From assembly GCF_020329485.1 (NCBI RefSeq), contig NZ_JAGKJI010000008.1, positions 1 through 64,000 on the forward strand: a stretch of DNA of 64,000 nucleotides, in the 5' to 3' direction. Position numbers and translations under genes: made by a program. The first letter of the stretch is position 1. Every line of letters begins with the position of its first letter. Positions 16,035-26,900 of this stretch are shown here, in pieces. The stretch comes from Bradyrhizobium cenepequi. GTDB taxonomy: Bacteria > Pseudomonadota > Alphaproteobacteria > Rhizobiales > Xanthobacteraceae. The notes beneath the pieces were generated by a model, which was not told the origin of the DNA, did not search any database, and saw only the letters and a program-made list of their open reading frames with translations.

Positions 16035-17783
16035 ATGGCCCTTAACCCCCATTACGAGGATGAGCTGTCTTATTTACGCGAGCTCGGCCGCGACTTTGCC
16101 CAAGCCAATCCGAAGCTTGCGCCCTTTCTCGGGCGTGACGCCACTGATCCCGACGTGGAGCGGCTGTTGGAAGGCTTCGCCTTCCTTGTCGCGCGGCTGC
16201 GCCAGAAGCTCGACGATGAATTCCCAGAGTTCGTCCATGACGTGTTGCGGATGGTATGGCCGCAATATCTTCAAGCCCTGCCGCCGATCACGACGCTGGC
16301 CTTTGCCTTGAGGCCATCGGCGAGTGCCGCGAGCCTGAGCGTGCCGGCCGGCACGAGCGTCCGCTCGCGTCCGATTGAGGGAACCAATTGCGTGTTCGTC
16401 ACCTGCTACCCAATTGACGTGCTGCCGCTGGAGATCAACGACGTCCAGCTCGAGAACCGGACGACTTCGGCTCGCCTGACCTTGGGTATCAAAGCGACCG
16501 GTCAACAAAACCTGTCATGCCTTCAGAATGGCCGGCTCCGCCTTTTCTTCTCGACGGAGCGAGAGCCGCAAGTGGGGCGCTGCCTATTGACCTGGTTGTG
16601 CCGTCACGTCACGCAGGCAACTGTTACCATAGCGGATCGACAGGTCGCCGCTATCGGTTCAGCACAGATCGCGCCAATCGGGTTTGGCGATGACGAGGCG
16701 GTTTTGCCCTGGCCACGCAATGGGTTCTCAGGATTCCGGATCATTCAGGAATATCTGAGTTATCCGTCGAAATTTCTCTACGTCGAACTGTCCGGTCTCG
16801 AGCCGGTCGGGGCCCACACGGAGACACAGTGCAGGCTCAGCCTCGAGTTTCAGCGTCCGTTCCCCGCGCAATTGCGCGTGGACAAGGGCCAGATTCGCTT
16901 GAACTGCACGCCAGCCATAAATGTCTTCAGCCACGAGGCGTCGCCGATCCGTCTGGAGCGGGCGAAGACCGAATACCGCGTCCTTGCCTCCGCAGGGCCG
17001 AACTTCAGCGTCCGTTCCGTCGATCGCGTGACCGGGCACGTGCAAGGGCGCCCCGAACGCATCGACGTTGAGCCATTCGAGCTGTTGCGCCACGATCTAC
17101 CCGGCGCTGAGCGCAACCGCACTTACTTTCGCCAGCGTATCCGCCCCGCTGTGGTCGGCCGGGGCGTCGATCACTATGTAAGCTTCGTCGATCGGCTCGA
17201 CATCAGCCAACATCCGCCGATCGAGGTCGCCTCCTTGCAACTGGCCTGTTCCAATGGACCTATCGCCGACCGGCTGCCCGTTGGTGCAGTCGATCTTCCG
17301 AGCTCCGACACGCCTCGTTCGGTCACCTTCTCCAACATCACCGCGGTCGTCGCAGAGGTGCCGCCACCGGTCAATGACGGCCTGTTGCGGAGACTAACGG
17401 CCAATCTGGCACGCAATTACGGTGGCGTCGGCAATGTTGACACGCTGCGCACCGTGTTGGCCAGCTACGATTTCCGTGCGGTTTACGACGTTCAGGCGCG
17501 CCGCCGCCTGGAGTTGTTGCTCGAAGGCCTCGACCAGTTCGTGACTACCGACACCGATCACGTGATGCGCGGTGCGCCGATCCGGATGCGCAACATCGAA
17601 TTGGCCATAGTCGACAGCAAGATCGGCGGTGAGGGCGAATTGTTCCTGCTGGGCTCGGTGCTCGAAGCGTTTTTCGCAGCTTTCGCCGGCATCAACATGC
17701 TGCACCGGTTTTCGGTCCGCGGCACGGAAAGCAACGCGCATTATACATGGCCAACGAGAACCGGATCGATCACACCGTTCTGA
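16035..17783 (+). CDS. tssF: T6SS baseplate protein TssF
   Basis: A 582-residue TssF/ImpG/VasA protein of normal length. The N-terminus has the family motif YEDELSYLRELGRDFAQANP, then ATDPDVERLLEGFAFL and VLRMVWPQYLQALPP. It forms baseplate wedges with TssG, TssE and TssK. It begins four bases after tssE, and its 3' end overlaps tssG by 37 bases, so synthesis is coupled. Confidence 0.95.
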   Translation: MALNPHYEDELSYLRELGRDFAQANPKLAPFLGRDATDPDVERLLEGFAFLVARLRQKLDDEFPEFVHDVLRMVWPQYLQALPPITTLAFALRPSASAASLSVPAGTSVRSRPIEGTNCVFVTCYPIDVLPLEINDVQLENRTTSARLTLGIKATGQQNLSCLQNGRLRLFFSTEREPQVGRCLLTWLCRHVTQATVTIADRQVAAIGSAQIAPIGFGDDEAVLPWPRNGFSGFRIIQEYLSYPSKFLYVELSGLEPVGAHTETQCRLSLEFQRPFPAQLRVDKGQIRLNCTPAINVFSHEASPIRLERAKTEYRVLASAGPNFSVRSVDRVTGHVQGRPERIDVEPFELLRHDLPGAERNRTYFRQRIRPAVVGRGVDHYVSFVDRLDISQHPPIEVASLQLACSNGPIADRLPVGAVDLPSSDTPRSVTFSNITAVVAEVPPPVNDGLLRRLTANLARNYGGVGNVDTLRTVLASYDFRAVYDVQARRRLELLLEGLDQFVTTDTDHVMRGAPIRMRNIELAIVDSKIGGEGELFLLGSVLEAFFAAFAGINMLHRFSVRGTESNAHYTWPTRTGSITPF

Positions 17784-18733
17784 CCGCGCCTCATGATCTC
17801 AACGAGCTCGCAGCCTACGGCTTCTTCTCGCTCGCCGCACTCCTCGAACACCGCTTCAGCGACGCTCCTCCCATCGGATCCACTGACAATCCCGAGCGTG
17901 AGGCGGTTCGCTTTCGCGCCGCTTCGATGCTCGGCTTTCCGGCCGAGGAGATCGCGGACGTTAGACAGGTCAAGGCCGCCGGCGAACGGCTAGAGGTGTA
18001 CGTCAATTTTTTGGGGCTGCACGGCCCCTCGTCGCCGCTGCCGCCCTTCTACACCGAACGCGTGATGCACGTCGACGGCACAGCAGCGCTCGCCGATTTT
18101 TTCGATTTTTTCAATCACCGTCTGATCAGCTTGCTGCTGCAGATTTGGCGGTACTATCGCCACCATTTGCGGTTCGCGGCGGGAGCAACCGACGCGATCT
18201 CGGTGCTCGTTGGTGCGCTCTTTGGGCTCATGCCGAGGGAAAGCACAGCCGACGAACGGGAATGGCGGGCGCGGCTGCTGCCTCATGCCGGTGTCCTTGC
18301 ATTGTGCAGCCGGTCGGCGCGGCTCATGGCCAGCGTGATTGCCAGCCATCTGGATCTCCCGGCCCGGGTCGAGGAATTCATTTGGCGCGAGATCGACATT
18401 CCGCCGGAGGCGCAGTGGCGGCTAGGCCGGCCTGGTCTACAGCTTGGCGTTGATACCCTTGCTGGTGAAACCATGCCGGACGTGGTGGGCAAATTCCGCC
18501 TCTGCCTTGGGCCGCTCAACCAGCGGCAGTTTCGCTCGCTGCTGCCCGGCCGCGAGGCCCACGCCATCCTTTGCCGTCTTATCAATGTCATCTTGCGCGA
18601 ACCGCTGGCCTGGGATCTCAAGCTAGAACTGGGCCCCGGGGAGACGCCGGAATGGGCTCTGGGCGAAGGAGAATTGGGCTGGACGACATTGATTGACCCG
18701 CCCAAGGGGACAGGGAGCTCAGTCCTATTGTGA
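17747..18733 (+). CDS. tssG: T6SS baseplate protein TssG
   Basis: A 328-residue TssG/ImpH/VasB protein. Visible family features are the YGFFSLAALLEHRF start, the GLHGPSSPLPPFYTE motif followed by FFDFFNHRLISLLLQIWRYY, and QFRSLLPG near the C-terminus. It pairs with TssF in the baseplate. Last gene before a 650-base break that carries a second sigma-54 promoter. Confidence 0.95.
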   Translation: MANENRIDHTVLTAPHDLNELAAYGFFSLAALLEHRFSDAPPIGSTDNPEREAVRFRAASMLGFPAEEIADVRQVKAAGERLEVYVNFLGLHGPSSPLPPFYTERVMHVDGTAALADFFDFFNHRLISLLLQIWRYYRHHLRFAAGATDAISVLVGALFGLMPRESTADEREWRARLLPHAGVLALCSRSARLMASVIASHLDLPARVEEFIWREIDIPPEAQWRLGRPGLQLGVDTLAGETMPDVVGKFRLCLGPLNQRQFRSLLPGREAHAILCRLINVILREPLAWDLKLELGPGETPEWALGEGELGWTTLIDPPKGTGSSVLL

Positions 18734-18948
18734 TTGCCATCGATGGTTCACGCGTCAGGTTCGATGGATTGAAGCCGCGAGTTGCTCGATCTAGCAGGCC
18801 TTCTTTGACGCGTTGAAGAGCGAACCCAAAAATGTCGGACCGCCGGCATCTAGTGGCCGAAGTGGCGGTTACCGGGCTCAGCAAGGATGAACAACACCGG
18901 CGGGATGAGGCGACACGACGTCATATCCGGATCAGACCGGTTGATGCT

Positions 18949-18964
18949 TGTCCGATGTCTGACA
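18949..18964 (+). promoter_or_regulatory. NifA site upstream of tagH promoter
   Basis: A perfect TGT-N10-ACA (TGT 18949-18951, ACA 18962-18964), about 97 bases before the -24 element, the normal range for NifA enhancer sites. Confidence 0.75.
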
Positions 18965-19060
18965 GCCGCACCACCTTCGTCACGTTCAGAACACCTGCCG
19001 TCATTTGACAAGCCGCAATTCTTCAAGCCCTCATCAGTAGTTTAAATAGCGAGATGACAT

Positions 19061-19076
19061 TGGCACGACCGTTGCT
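19061..19076 (+). promoter_or_regulatory. Sigma-54 promoter for tagH-tssJKLM segment
   Basis: TGGCACG-ACCG-TTGCT is a perfect -24/-12 match. No other gene lies between it and tagH, so it should drive the second half of the T6SS operon, with a leader of about 300 bases. Confidence 0.85.
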
Positions 19077-19383
19077 AATGAGTTGCCAATGAGATGCGGC
19101 AACACTGAGTGAGGGCTGAGTACATGAAGACACGCAAGACGAGCGATGCTCCCTTGAACCCGTGTGCCTCGTTTCTGAGAGGGAAACCAAGCACGACCTC
19201 CACTGCACCTATAGAGCGCACGAAAAGACCTCCTCTTTCTTCCTGCACAACAGGCGGCGAGAGCCGGTCGATCGGCCTTCCAATATGGTGCGAAAAAGGC
19301 AGCAAGACTGGCGCCGCACGCAAGTCTCTTGCGAGGCTCGGATACTGACGCGTGCCGGTGAGCAAGGCTGAACAAGGTGTCGG

Positions 19384-21132
19384 ATGCATGTCATACTTGG
19401 AGTCGTCGGAGCGAACGCTGAAGCCTTGGGCCGTAACGCACAAAAGGCGTTCGGACCGGAAGGTGGCGCCCTCGGGCGCGGAGCCAGCTGCCAGTGGCAG
19501 CTTCCAGATCCAACCAACACGCTGTCGGCCCGGCACGCGTTGATCGCATTCAACGGCATCGGCTTCACGATCACCGACACCAGCACCAATGGGGTCTACA
19601 TCAACACCGTGGACACGCCGTTGGGACGCGGCAATGCGGCGCCGTTGACCGACGGAGATACATTATACATGGCGAGTTACATCATCTCAGTGATGATCGA
19701 GAACGATCCGGTCGAGAAACATCAGCGGCTCGGGTTGACGGGTTCGAACGCCGTGCCCGTCGGCCGTGTAGCGCCGGCCGAGTCGTCGCCTTCACTCGCC
19801 CAAGAGCTTCCCGATGCACTCATTAGGACTGCCGGACCGTTGGGCAGCGATACGAATCTTCAACTCGATCCGTTACGGGCGGTTGGGGGGCGCCAGTCGT
19901 CCTCCCATTCGCCTGCACAAGAAAGGCCGCAGGCCGTCGTTCCACCACAAACGCGCGATCCCCTGCTTGAAGACGAGACGCGCGGCAAAGACCTGGGCTC
20001 TGCCGAGCCAAATCTGCTAACAGGTTTTCCTCGAACGGCGCAATTGTCGAACGCGACCAAGGCGCAGGCGCCGTCCTCGCACGCGCTGCTCGGCAAAATG
20101 CCATCAACTCCGGTGCCCTCGGTGGAGCCCCCATTCGTCGAGCCATCGCATCGGCCGCCCTTGGCACTTAACGATGGCGGTGGTGGGCCGTCGAATGGCC
20201 ATCCTGCACCGATCATTCCAGAGGACCTCGACCTCGACGATCTGTTGCCGGGTGCGGCCTTGCGCGGAGCGCCGCCTGCGCCACCGCAGCGAGCGAATCC
20301 GAGCCTCGGTGCGCCAAGCGCCGCGCTTCAGGTCGCGCGTAAGCCGCGCGCTCCCGCTCTGGCCAATGATTTCGGGCCATTGCGCGCACTCGGCGAATCG
20401 GCGCCGCCGCTTGGAGAGCGCGAGCTTAATCGGTTAGCGGTCCTGAAGCAGCAGGATGCGCAGCCGGTGGTCGGCACTCCGGAGCTTGACGATGCGGCAC
20501 CCATCGCGGCCCCGCTTTCCCCCGCGGCCTCGCCGCTCAACCCAGACGAACTGCAGGAGTTCTGGAGCGCCCTCGGATTGGATCCGGACCTCGTGCCGCT
20601 GGCGCGGCGGCGGGACGTCTTCGCCGAACTCGGCCGCGCGCTGGCCGAAATGGCCCACGGCCTGCATTCGATACTCGCGGCGTGGGCTATGGCCAAGAAA
20701 GAGTTCCAGATCGAGCCGAGGCGGATACGCGCTGGCAACAACAATGTCTTCAAGTTCATGAAAAGCGGTCATGGCGCGCTGCGCGAGGCGCTCGAAAAGC
20801 ATCACGGATTCCTGCCGCTTTCCCGGTCGGTGCGCGAAGGCTTCGACGACATCAAGGCGCATGAGGTCGCGGCCATAGCAGCGATGCGCAATGCAGTCAG
20901 CAATGTGCTAACGCACATGAGCCCGCAGCGAATCGAGAGCGACGGCGCCAATAGCGGGCTTTTCGGCGCCCACATCAGAAAGGCCAAGTTGTGGGACCGG
21001 TTTGTCGAATTGCACGCATCGATGGTCAATGACATCGATCAGACCGCGCGCAGCTATATCGCGGAAGAGTTTGCCCGAAGCTACGAGTCGCAGCTCTCGG
21101 TGCTCGGCCAGGCTGAAAAGAAGACGAAGTGA
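19384..21132 (+). CDS. tagH: FHA-domain T6SS regulator TagH
   Basis: A 582-residue protein with an N-terminal FHA phosphothreonine-binding domain (residues ~1-100: SARHALIAFNG, then TDTSTNGVYIN). A long Pro/Ala-rich linker follows (~110-370), then the TagH C-terminal domain (~380-580, with LVPLARRRDVFAELGRAL and KFMKSGHGALREALEKHH). TagH/Fha proteins are usually phosphorylated by PpkA and dephosphorylated by PppA to trigger assembly. Both partner genes follow downstream, but the phosphatase is degenerate. AAGGTG precedes the ATG. Confidence 0.9.
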   Translation: MHVILGVVGANAEALGRNAQKAFGPEGGALGRGASCQWQLPDPTNTLSARHALIAFNGIGFTITDTSTNGVYINTVDTPLGRGNAAPLTDGDTLYMASYIISVMIENDPVEKHQRLGLTGSNAVPVGRVAPAESSPSLAQELPDALIRTAGPLGSDTNLQLDPLRAVGGRQSSSHSPAQERPQAVVPPQTRDPLLEDETRGKDLGSAEPNLLTGFPRTAQLSNATKAQAPSSHALLGKMPSTPVPSVEPPFVEPSHRPPLALNDGGGGPSNGHPAPIIPEDLDLDDLLPGAALRGAPPAPPQRANPSLGAPSAALQVARKPRAPALANDFGPLRALGESAPPLGERELNRLAVLKQQDAQPVVGTPELDDAAPIAAPLSPAASPLNPDELQEFWSALGLDPDLVPLARRRDVFAELGRALAEMAHGLHSILAAWAMAKKEFQIEPRRIRAGNNNVFKFMKSGHGALREALEKHHGFLPLSRSVREGFDDIKAHEVAAIAAMRNAVSNVLTHMSPQRIESDGANSGLFGAHIRKAKLWDRFVELHASMVNDIDQTARSYIAEEFARSYESQLSVLGQAEKKTK

Positions 21133-21641
21133 TGGTTCCACCGAACACGCGTCAGCGGTTGTCCGTGGTTAGCGGCGCGCTGCTAGTGGCTACCGCAGCG
21201 GTCAGTTGCGCGACTGATAAGAGCTCGAAAACGACGCCAATCAAATTCGTGATCCAGGCCGATCAGCTCGTCAATCCAAACGCGCGCGGCGAACCGTCGC
21301 CGGTTGTCGTTCGTATCTATGAGCTGAAGTCGACGACCAATTTCGTCCAGGCGCAGTTCTTCGAGCTGTTCGACGATGACGCCAAGCGTCTCGGCGCTGA
21401 TCTGGTCGCTAAACGCGAGATCGAGCTGCAGCCTGGCGCGAAAGTCGATTTCGAGCGCAACGCGCCGGTCGAGACCAAAAATATCGGCGTGATCGCCGGT
21501 TTCCGCGGCGGCGATGATGCGCAATGGCGCTCGACTGCCAAAATCAAGCCCGACCGCGACAACACGATCATGGTGAAACTTACGGCGCAGGCGATCAGCA
21601 TTGAGGAAGAGGCCAGCCGAAACTGGTGGAAGGTCTTCTGA
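21132..21641 (+). CDS. tssJ: T6SS outer-membrane lipoprotein TssJ
   Basis: A 169-residue protein starting with an Arg-containing hydrophobic signal (SVVSGALLVATAAVSC). The Cys in AVSC is the likely lipidation site, although the lipobox is not the strict L-x-G/A-C. The mature part has the TssJ pattern PSPVVVRIYELKSTTNF and AQFFELFDDD, plus a closing MVKLTAQAISI strand. It anchors TssM at the outer membrane. The ATG at 21132 overlaps the tagH stop by one base (TGATG). Confidence 0.9.
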   Translation: MVPPNTRQRLSVVSGALLVATAAVSCATDKSSKTTPIKFVIQADQLVNPNARGEPSPVVVRIYELKSTTNFVQAQFFELFDDDAKRLGADLVAKREIELQPGAKVDFERNAPVETKNIGVIAGFRGGDDAQWRSTAKIKPDRDNTIMVKLTAQAISIEEEASRNWWKVF

Positions 21642-21715
21642 TCACGCCTGCTGCGGTCGTGGCGGGCCGCCAGGCGGTTGGTCTTTCTAAGAATAGAAAA
21701 AAGGCGACTGAAGCG

Positions 21716-23056
21716 GTGTCTGTGACAAGCAAACCGATCTGGTCGGAAGGCATGTTGGTGCGGCCGCACCACTTGCAGCAATACGATCGCTGGATCGAGC
21801 AACTGCTCGAGAACCGCCTCGTCGGTCTGGTCGGCCACGGCTGGGGCGTTCGAAAAATTGCCTTTGATCGCGACCTCCTGGCGCTCGGACAAGTCGCCCT
21901 TACCGAACTCGAGGCCATTATGCCTGACGGTACCGCGCTGCGCTTGCCGGAGCATGCCCGCCTTCCGGCCGGACGAAGCCCTCCGGCGGCGGCGAGGAGC
22001 CTATTGGTCAAGATTGCCGTGGGTATACGCCGGCACACCGGCAGCAATTTCTCTTCCGGGGATGCACCTACGCGCCGCCACGGTGAGGAGGTCTTGCAGG
22101 TCCGGAATGCGACCGCGCCGGAGAAGCTTCCCGTCGATATTAATGTTGCGGCGCTGCAAACATATGTCCTATTCGACGGCGAAGCGCAGAGCGATCTGAT
22201 CACGCTGCCTATTGGCCGCATCCGGGACATCGATTCGTCCGGCGCGATCACGTTGTCCGACACCTACCTCCCGCCGGCCATCGACATCCACGCGATCCAG
22301 CCGCTGATCGCACTGCTGAACGAGGTCAGATCGCTGTTGCGGACGCGCGCTGACGCGCTTGCTGCGCGCGCCGATCCGTCGCGCTCGACGCCAGATGGCG
22401 CGGGACTGATCGATCTTGTCACGTTGTCCATCGTGAACGGCGCCGAAGCCGTTTTCGACCATTTCGCAGCGACACGCGGGCATCATCCTGAAACTCTCTT
22501 CCGCGCGCTGCTTGGCCTCGCAGGACGGCTGTCGAGCTTTGCCGGCGATCGCCGCAAACCGGAAGATATGCCCGCCTATCGGCATGAGGATCTCGAGAAC
22601 AGCTTCACGCCGCTCGCAGGTGTTCTGCGCAGGCTGTTGTCCGTTGTCGTGCAGAGCGCTGCAATATCGCTCCCGTTGCAGGATCGCGGTTACGGCATCC
22701 TCATCGCCATCATCGTCGATCGCACCTTGTTCCAGGACTGTCGCTTCGTTCTCGCCGCTGTGGCGAGCGTACCGACCGAGACGTTGCGCAACCAGCTTCC
22801 GTCGCAAATGAAAATAGGTTCGGTCGAGCAGATACGCGATCTCGTCAATCTTCAGCTCCCGGGGGTTCCCATTCGCGCGCTGCCCGTTGTGCCACGCGAG
22901 ATGCCCTACATCCAGAATGCCGTCTATTTCGAGCTGGACAGGTCGGTGGAGCTGTGGCGCACCCTGCCGCGCTCGGCGGCCTTTGCGTTCCACGTCAGCG
23001 GTGACTACTCGGATCTGCATCTCGAATTCTGGGCCATCCGAGCCAAACGTGCGTGA
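21716..23056 (+). CDS. tssK: T6SS baseplate protein TssK
   Basis: A 446-residue TssK/ImpJ/VasE protein that joins the baseplate to the TssJLM membrane complex. Clear marks are the N-terminal KPIWSEGMLVRPHHLQQYD, LQTYVLFDGEAQSDLITLPIGRI, the helical EVRSLLRTRADAL middle and the C-terminal VYFELDRSVELW. The start is taken at GTG 21716 because homology begins with VTSKPIWSEG. The frame is open back to 21626 inside tssJ, so an upstream start cannot be excluded. Confidence 0.92.
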   Translation: MSVTSKPIWSEGMLVRPHHLQQYDRWIEQLLENRLVGLVGHGWGVRKIAFDRDLLALGQVALTELEAIMPDGTALRLPEHARLPAGRSPPAAARSLLVKIAVGIRRHTGSNFSSGDAPTRRHGEEVLQVRNATAPEKLPVDINVAALQTYVLFDGEAQSDLITLPIGRIRDIDSSGAITLSDTYLPPAIDIHAIQPLIALLNEVRSLLRTRADALAARADPSRSTPDGAGLIDLVTLSIVNGAEAVFDHFAATRGHHPETLFRALLGLAGRLSSFAGDRRKPEDMPAYRHEDLENSFTPLAGVLRRLLSVVVQSAAISLPLQDRGYGILIAIIVDRTLFQDCRFVLAAVASVPTETLRNQLPSQMKIGSVEQIRDLVNLQLPGVPIRALPVVPREMPYIQNAVYFELDRSVELWRTLPRSAAFAFHVSGDYSDLHLEFWAIRAKRA

Positions 23057-23071
23057 CGAAGGCTGAAACAC

Positions 23072-23929
23072 ATGGATGAGCCGACAGTCATTGCACGCAG
23101 ACCAATCGGTCCGGCCCGACGCGGGCAACCTTCCGGTGGCGTTTCGCCGATGGCCGCCGCCACAGTCCCTTCCGCGCCATCGCCAGCATCTCAACCCGGC
23201 GAAGTTCGGGCGGCCCATGATGCCGAAATGGTCGCGCAAAATCTCTTTGAGCCAAAGGCTGCGGACGACGTGTTAGTTGCGGCCGCGGCACCGCTCTTTT
23301 TGGTCGTCGCGCAGCTTCGAGTCGTCGAGAACGCCGATATAGGCGCGCTGCGCCGCGGAATTGGCGAGCAAATCCGCCGCTTCGAGGAACGCGCCGTCAA
23401 AAATCAGGCGCGTAGCGGCGATGTGAGCGTCGCCCGTTACGTGATGTGCGCGCTGCTCGACGAGGCGGTGATGACCACGCCATGGGGCAGCGACAGCGCC
23501 TGGAGCGACAACAGCCTGCTCAACCAGTTCCATAACGAGACCTGGGGCGGCGAGAAGGTCTTCCAGATACTTGAGCGCGTCGAGGGCGAGCCGGCCAAAT
23601 ATCTCGGGCTGCTTAAGCTCATTGATCTCTGCTTGCTGATGGGCTTCCAAGGAAAATATCGCGTGGTGGAAGGCGGCCGCGAGCGGCTTGAAGACCTGCG
23701 TTCAAACGTGGGCCGCCTCTTGCGGGAATATACAGGCGCGCCGCCTGCGGAGCTATCGAGCCAATGGCGCGGCATCAGCGCGCGCGCCGGCGTGCGTAGC
23801 TACATGCCGTTGTGGATTGTCTTCCTGGCTGCCGCCCTTGTGGTGATCATCGGCTACAGCTTCATGCGGTGGCGCCTCTCGGCCGAATTACAGACCGTCG
23901 AGCAGTTGCTCGATTTGATCGGCCACTGA
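23072..23929 (+). CDS. tssL: T6SS inner-membrane protein TssL (DotU family)
   Basis: A 285-residue DotU/TssL protein. The N-terminal ~60 residues are Pro/Ala-rich. The cytoplasmic DotU domain has ARYVMCALLDEAVMTTPWG and the matching SLLNQFHNETWGGEKVF and GFQGKYRVVEGGRERLEDLR. One C-terminal transmembrane helix follows (LWIVFLAAALVVIIGYSFM). No OmpA-like peptidoglycan-binding extension is present. It forms the membrane complex with TssM and TssJ. Sixteen bases after tssK. Confidence 0.95.
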   Translation: MDEPTVIARRPIGPARRGQPSGGVSPMAAATVPSAPSPASQPGEVRAAHDAEMVAQNLFEPKAADDVLVAAAAPLFLVVAQLRVVENADIGALRRGIGEQIRRFEERAVKNQARSGDVSVARYVMCALLDEAVMTTPWGSDSAWSDNSLLNQFHNETWGGEKVFQILERVEGEPAKYLGLLKLIDLCLLMGFQGKYRVVEGGRERLEDLRSNVGRLLREYTGAPPAELSSQWRGISARAGVRSYMPLWIVFLAAALVVIIGYSFMRWRLSAELQTVEQLLDLIGH

Positions 23930-23950
23930 GAGGCGCAAGAGGAGGCGCAG

Positions 23951-26900
23951 GTGTTCAGAGCTCAATTCGCGGCGCTCTTCTCGGTTAGAGGCATCATCAC
24001 GCTTGCCGGCTTGGTGGCGATCAGCGTGCTCATTTGGTTCGGCGGCCCTTATCTCGACCTGTTCGGTCGCCATCCGCTCGATTCGGTGACCGTTCGCGCG
24101 CTCATAATCGCAGGCCTCGTTTTTTTGGTCGTGCTCGTCGCCCTTGTCCGCTATTGGCTGGCGCGCCGCGCCAATCGGCGCGCCATCAAGTCGCTGATGG
24201 AAGGCGAGGGCCTCATCGCGCCCATCAACGATCGCAGCCACGAAGAGCTCGAACTGATCCGTAGGCGCTTCGAGGACGCCCTGAAGGTCCTGCGCGATAC
24301 GGTGTTCGCCGGCAAGCGCGGACCGAGCTATCTCTTTGAGCTACCCTGGTACGTCATCATTGGCCCGCCCGGCGCCGGCAAGACAACGATCTTGCGCAAC
24401 TGCGGCCTGGAGTTTCCACTGACCGAGCGGCTTGGCATCGACCCGGTCGCGGGCTTCGGCGGCACACGAAACTGTGACTGGTGGTTCACCGAAGAAGCAG
24501 TCTTGATCGACACGGCAAGCCGTTACACCACGCAGGATACGGATCCCGAGGTCGATCGTGCGGCTTGGCTCGGCTTTCTTGATCTTCTCGCGACACATCG
24601 GCGCCGGCGGCCGATCAACGGTATCTTAGTTGCGATCAGCCTGTCCGATCTCTTGCTGTCCGACGAGAACGGGCAGCGGCGGCACGTCGAGTCAATTCGT
24701 TCGCGGATACAGGAGCTGCTGACGACCTTCGGCATGCGCATTCCAGTCTATGTTTTGGTGACAAAATGCGATCTGGTGTCCGGCTTCGCTGAGTATTTCG
24801 ACAATCTCGACAACGAAGACCGTGCCCAGGTTTGGGGCAAGACCTTTCCCCTTGGGGGAACTGGTGAGCGCGTCGACGACGTCGTGATCCTTCAGATGCA
24901 GGAGCTTGCCGAGCAGCTTGAGGCAAAACTGCCTCTGCGCATGCATGACGAACGCAATCTCAGCCGTCGTGCTGTCATGTATGCGTTCCCGAAAGAATTC
25001 TGGGGCATCCGGACCGCAATCGCCGGCTTCGTTAGCGAGGTCTTCCGATCGAGCCGCTTCGAAGTGCTACCGATGCTGCGCGGCGTCTACTTTACCAGCT
25101 GCACCCAGGAGGGAACACCGATCGACCGGATGGTCCGTGCGATCAGCGGGAATTTCGGTCTGCAGCCGGCCCCACGCATATCCTCAACCGGGACGGGGAA
25201 GGCGTTCTTCATCAAGAGGTTGCTGACCGACGTGATCTTCGCCGAGCAAGGACTGGTCGGCCGCAATTTCAAACTCGAACGCAAGCTCGCGCTGGTGCAC
25301 GGCTCCGGCTATGTTGCAGCAATTGTGCTGGCGGTGGTCGCATTGACGCTGTGGTACGGCGCTTTCGCCCGCAGCGAGGCGCGCATCGCTGAAACCAGGA
25401 TGGCCGCGCAGATAACGTATGCGCGCCTGCAGGACATACGCGGACCGCTGGACCTGAAGACGGTCTTGCCGACCCTCAATGCCGCGCGCCAGCTGCATCT
25501 GGCGACCGGCGAGGACGGCTGGCTTGCGTGGCTTGATGGCGTCGGCATGTCGGCGACCCCGGCGCTCGCGCCGGCTGCGCAACATGCCTACGACCACATT
25601 CTGCTCGATCGGCTGCTGCCGGTTTTCGCGAACAGCCTCACCGTCCGCATCGATATGCTGCTGGGTACCGGCAATGACACTTTGCTGGACAAGGTCAGGG
25701 ACGCGTTCCGCACGTATTTGATGCTGAGCGATCCCGGGCATTTCGACCGCGGCAAAGTCGAGCAGTCCGCGCGCGATGAAGTCGCGCTCGCGTTTGCGCT
25801 CGATCCGACCTCAGCGGGCGAACTAAACCAGCATTTTAAGCGCCTCATCGAGTTGCTGCCGAAGCCCATCAATGTCGACCAGCAATTTGTCATGGCGGTG
25901 CGGGCGCAGCTGACCAAGCGCTCCCCCGTCGAGCAGGTCTACGCGCGTCTCTTACTTGAAGGCGAGCAGAACACGCGGCTGCGGCCGATCAACCTGGTCA
26001 GCCTGCTGGGCTCCGGCCAGCTTGAGATCGCGCAGATGCGCACCTCTGCGATTGCCTTCCCCGCAATTGGTCAGCAGGAGCGCGCTTATGCAGATGATGC
26101 CGCGATGATCCCGGGCATCTTCACGCGTGAGGGGTTCCTTAATTTCGTGCTGCCGCGCCTGCCGCTCATCGTCCGAGAAGAGCAAAGCGCCGACTGGGCG
26201 CTCGCCGGTAGCCGGTTGGACGGGGCGGATACGCAGCAGGTCACCCTCAAGGTCATGGATCGGTATGTTGCCGACTATATCCGCATTTGGACAAATGCCC
26301 TGCGCAGCATCCGCGTCGTCAAGTTCGATGATATGCAGCGCGGCTCAGCGATCCTGCGCGGGCTGGCCGGCTCGCAAAGCACGCTGCAGCAGATCATTTC
26401 CTTGGTGCACGACAATACTAACCTGCCGTCGCCCGGAGAGGACCTTGCTGCAAAGGCCCGCGGTGCCCTCGCCAGGGTCGGCGGTCCCCCGGCCATTTTG
26501 CCGCCGGAGTTCGGCGACACGCCTTGGCCGGGAAGCCGGATCACTGAAGCGTTCCGCCCTCTGGCTCAACTGGCCATAGCCGGGGGGGCGGGACAGTTGG
26601 CAGGCATGGATCACATCCGCGATCTATTCGGCGGCCTCTATGCAGCGATGGCCAACATCGCGACCGCGCCGGATCCAGCCGAGGCCGCCTTTCAGCTCGT
26701 TCAGCGGCGCGTCAAGGACCCGAAGAACGATGCCTTCGGCGCCTTGCGCGCCGACTCGGCGCTGCGGCCGCAGCCGCTCCGCACCATCATGAACGACATC
26801 GCGCTCGCGGCATGGCGCGCCTTGCTCAAACAGGCGCACGACTATGTGGATGCGGTCTGGGCGCGCGAAGTGGTTCCGGTCTGCCAGGCTGCCATTTTCC

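Larger units (their letters stand above)
18734..19383. other. tssG-tagH intergenic region; no gene seen
   Basis: No clpV or other T6SS gene is found in this break. The stretch holds a NifA site and a -24/-12 promoter (listed separately) about 310 bases before tagH. The segment from about 18890 to 19270 is clearly related to 54900-55230, including promoter elements and the sequence after them, so it was duplicated. Short frames such as 19109-19348 have no family resemblance. Confidence 0.6.

Noticed and set aside
22169..23239. Long minus-strand frame opposite tssK
   Set aside because: Arg/Gln-rich shadow of a well-supported gene, with no family features.
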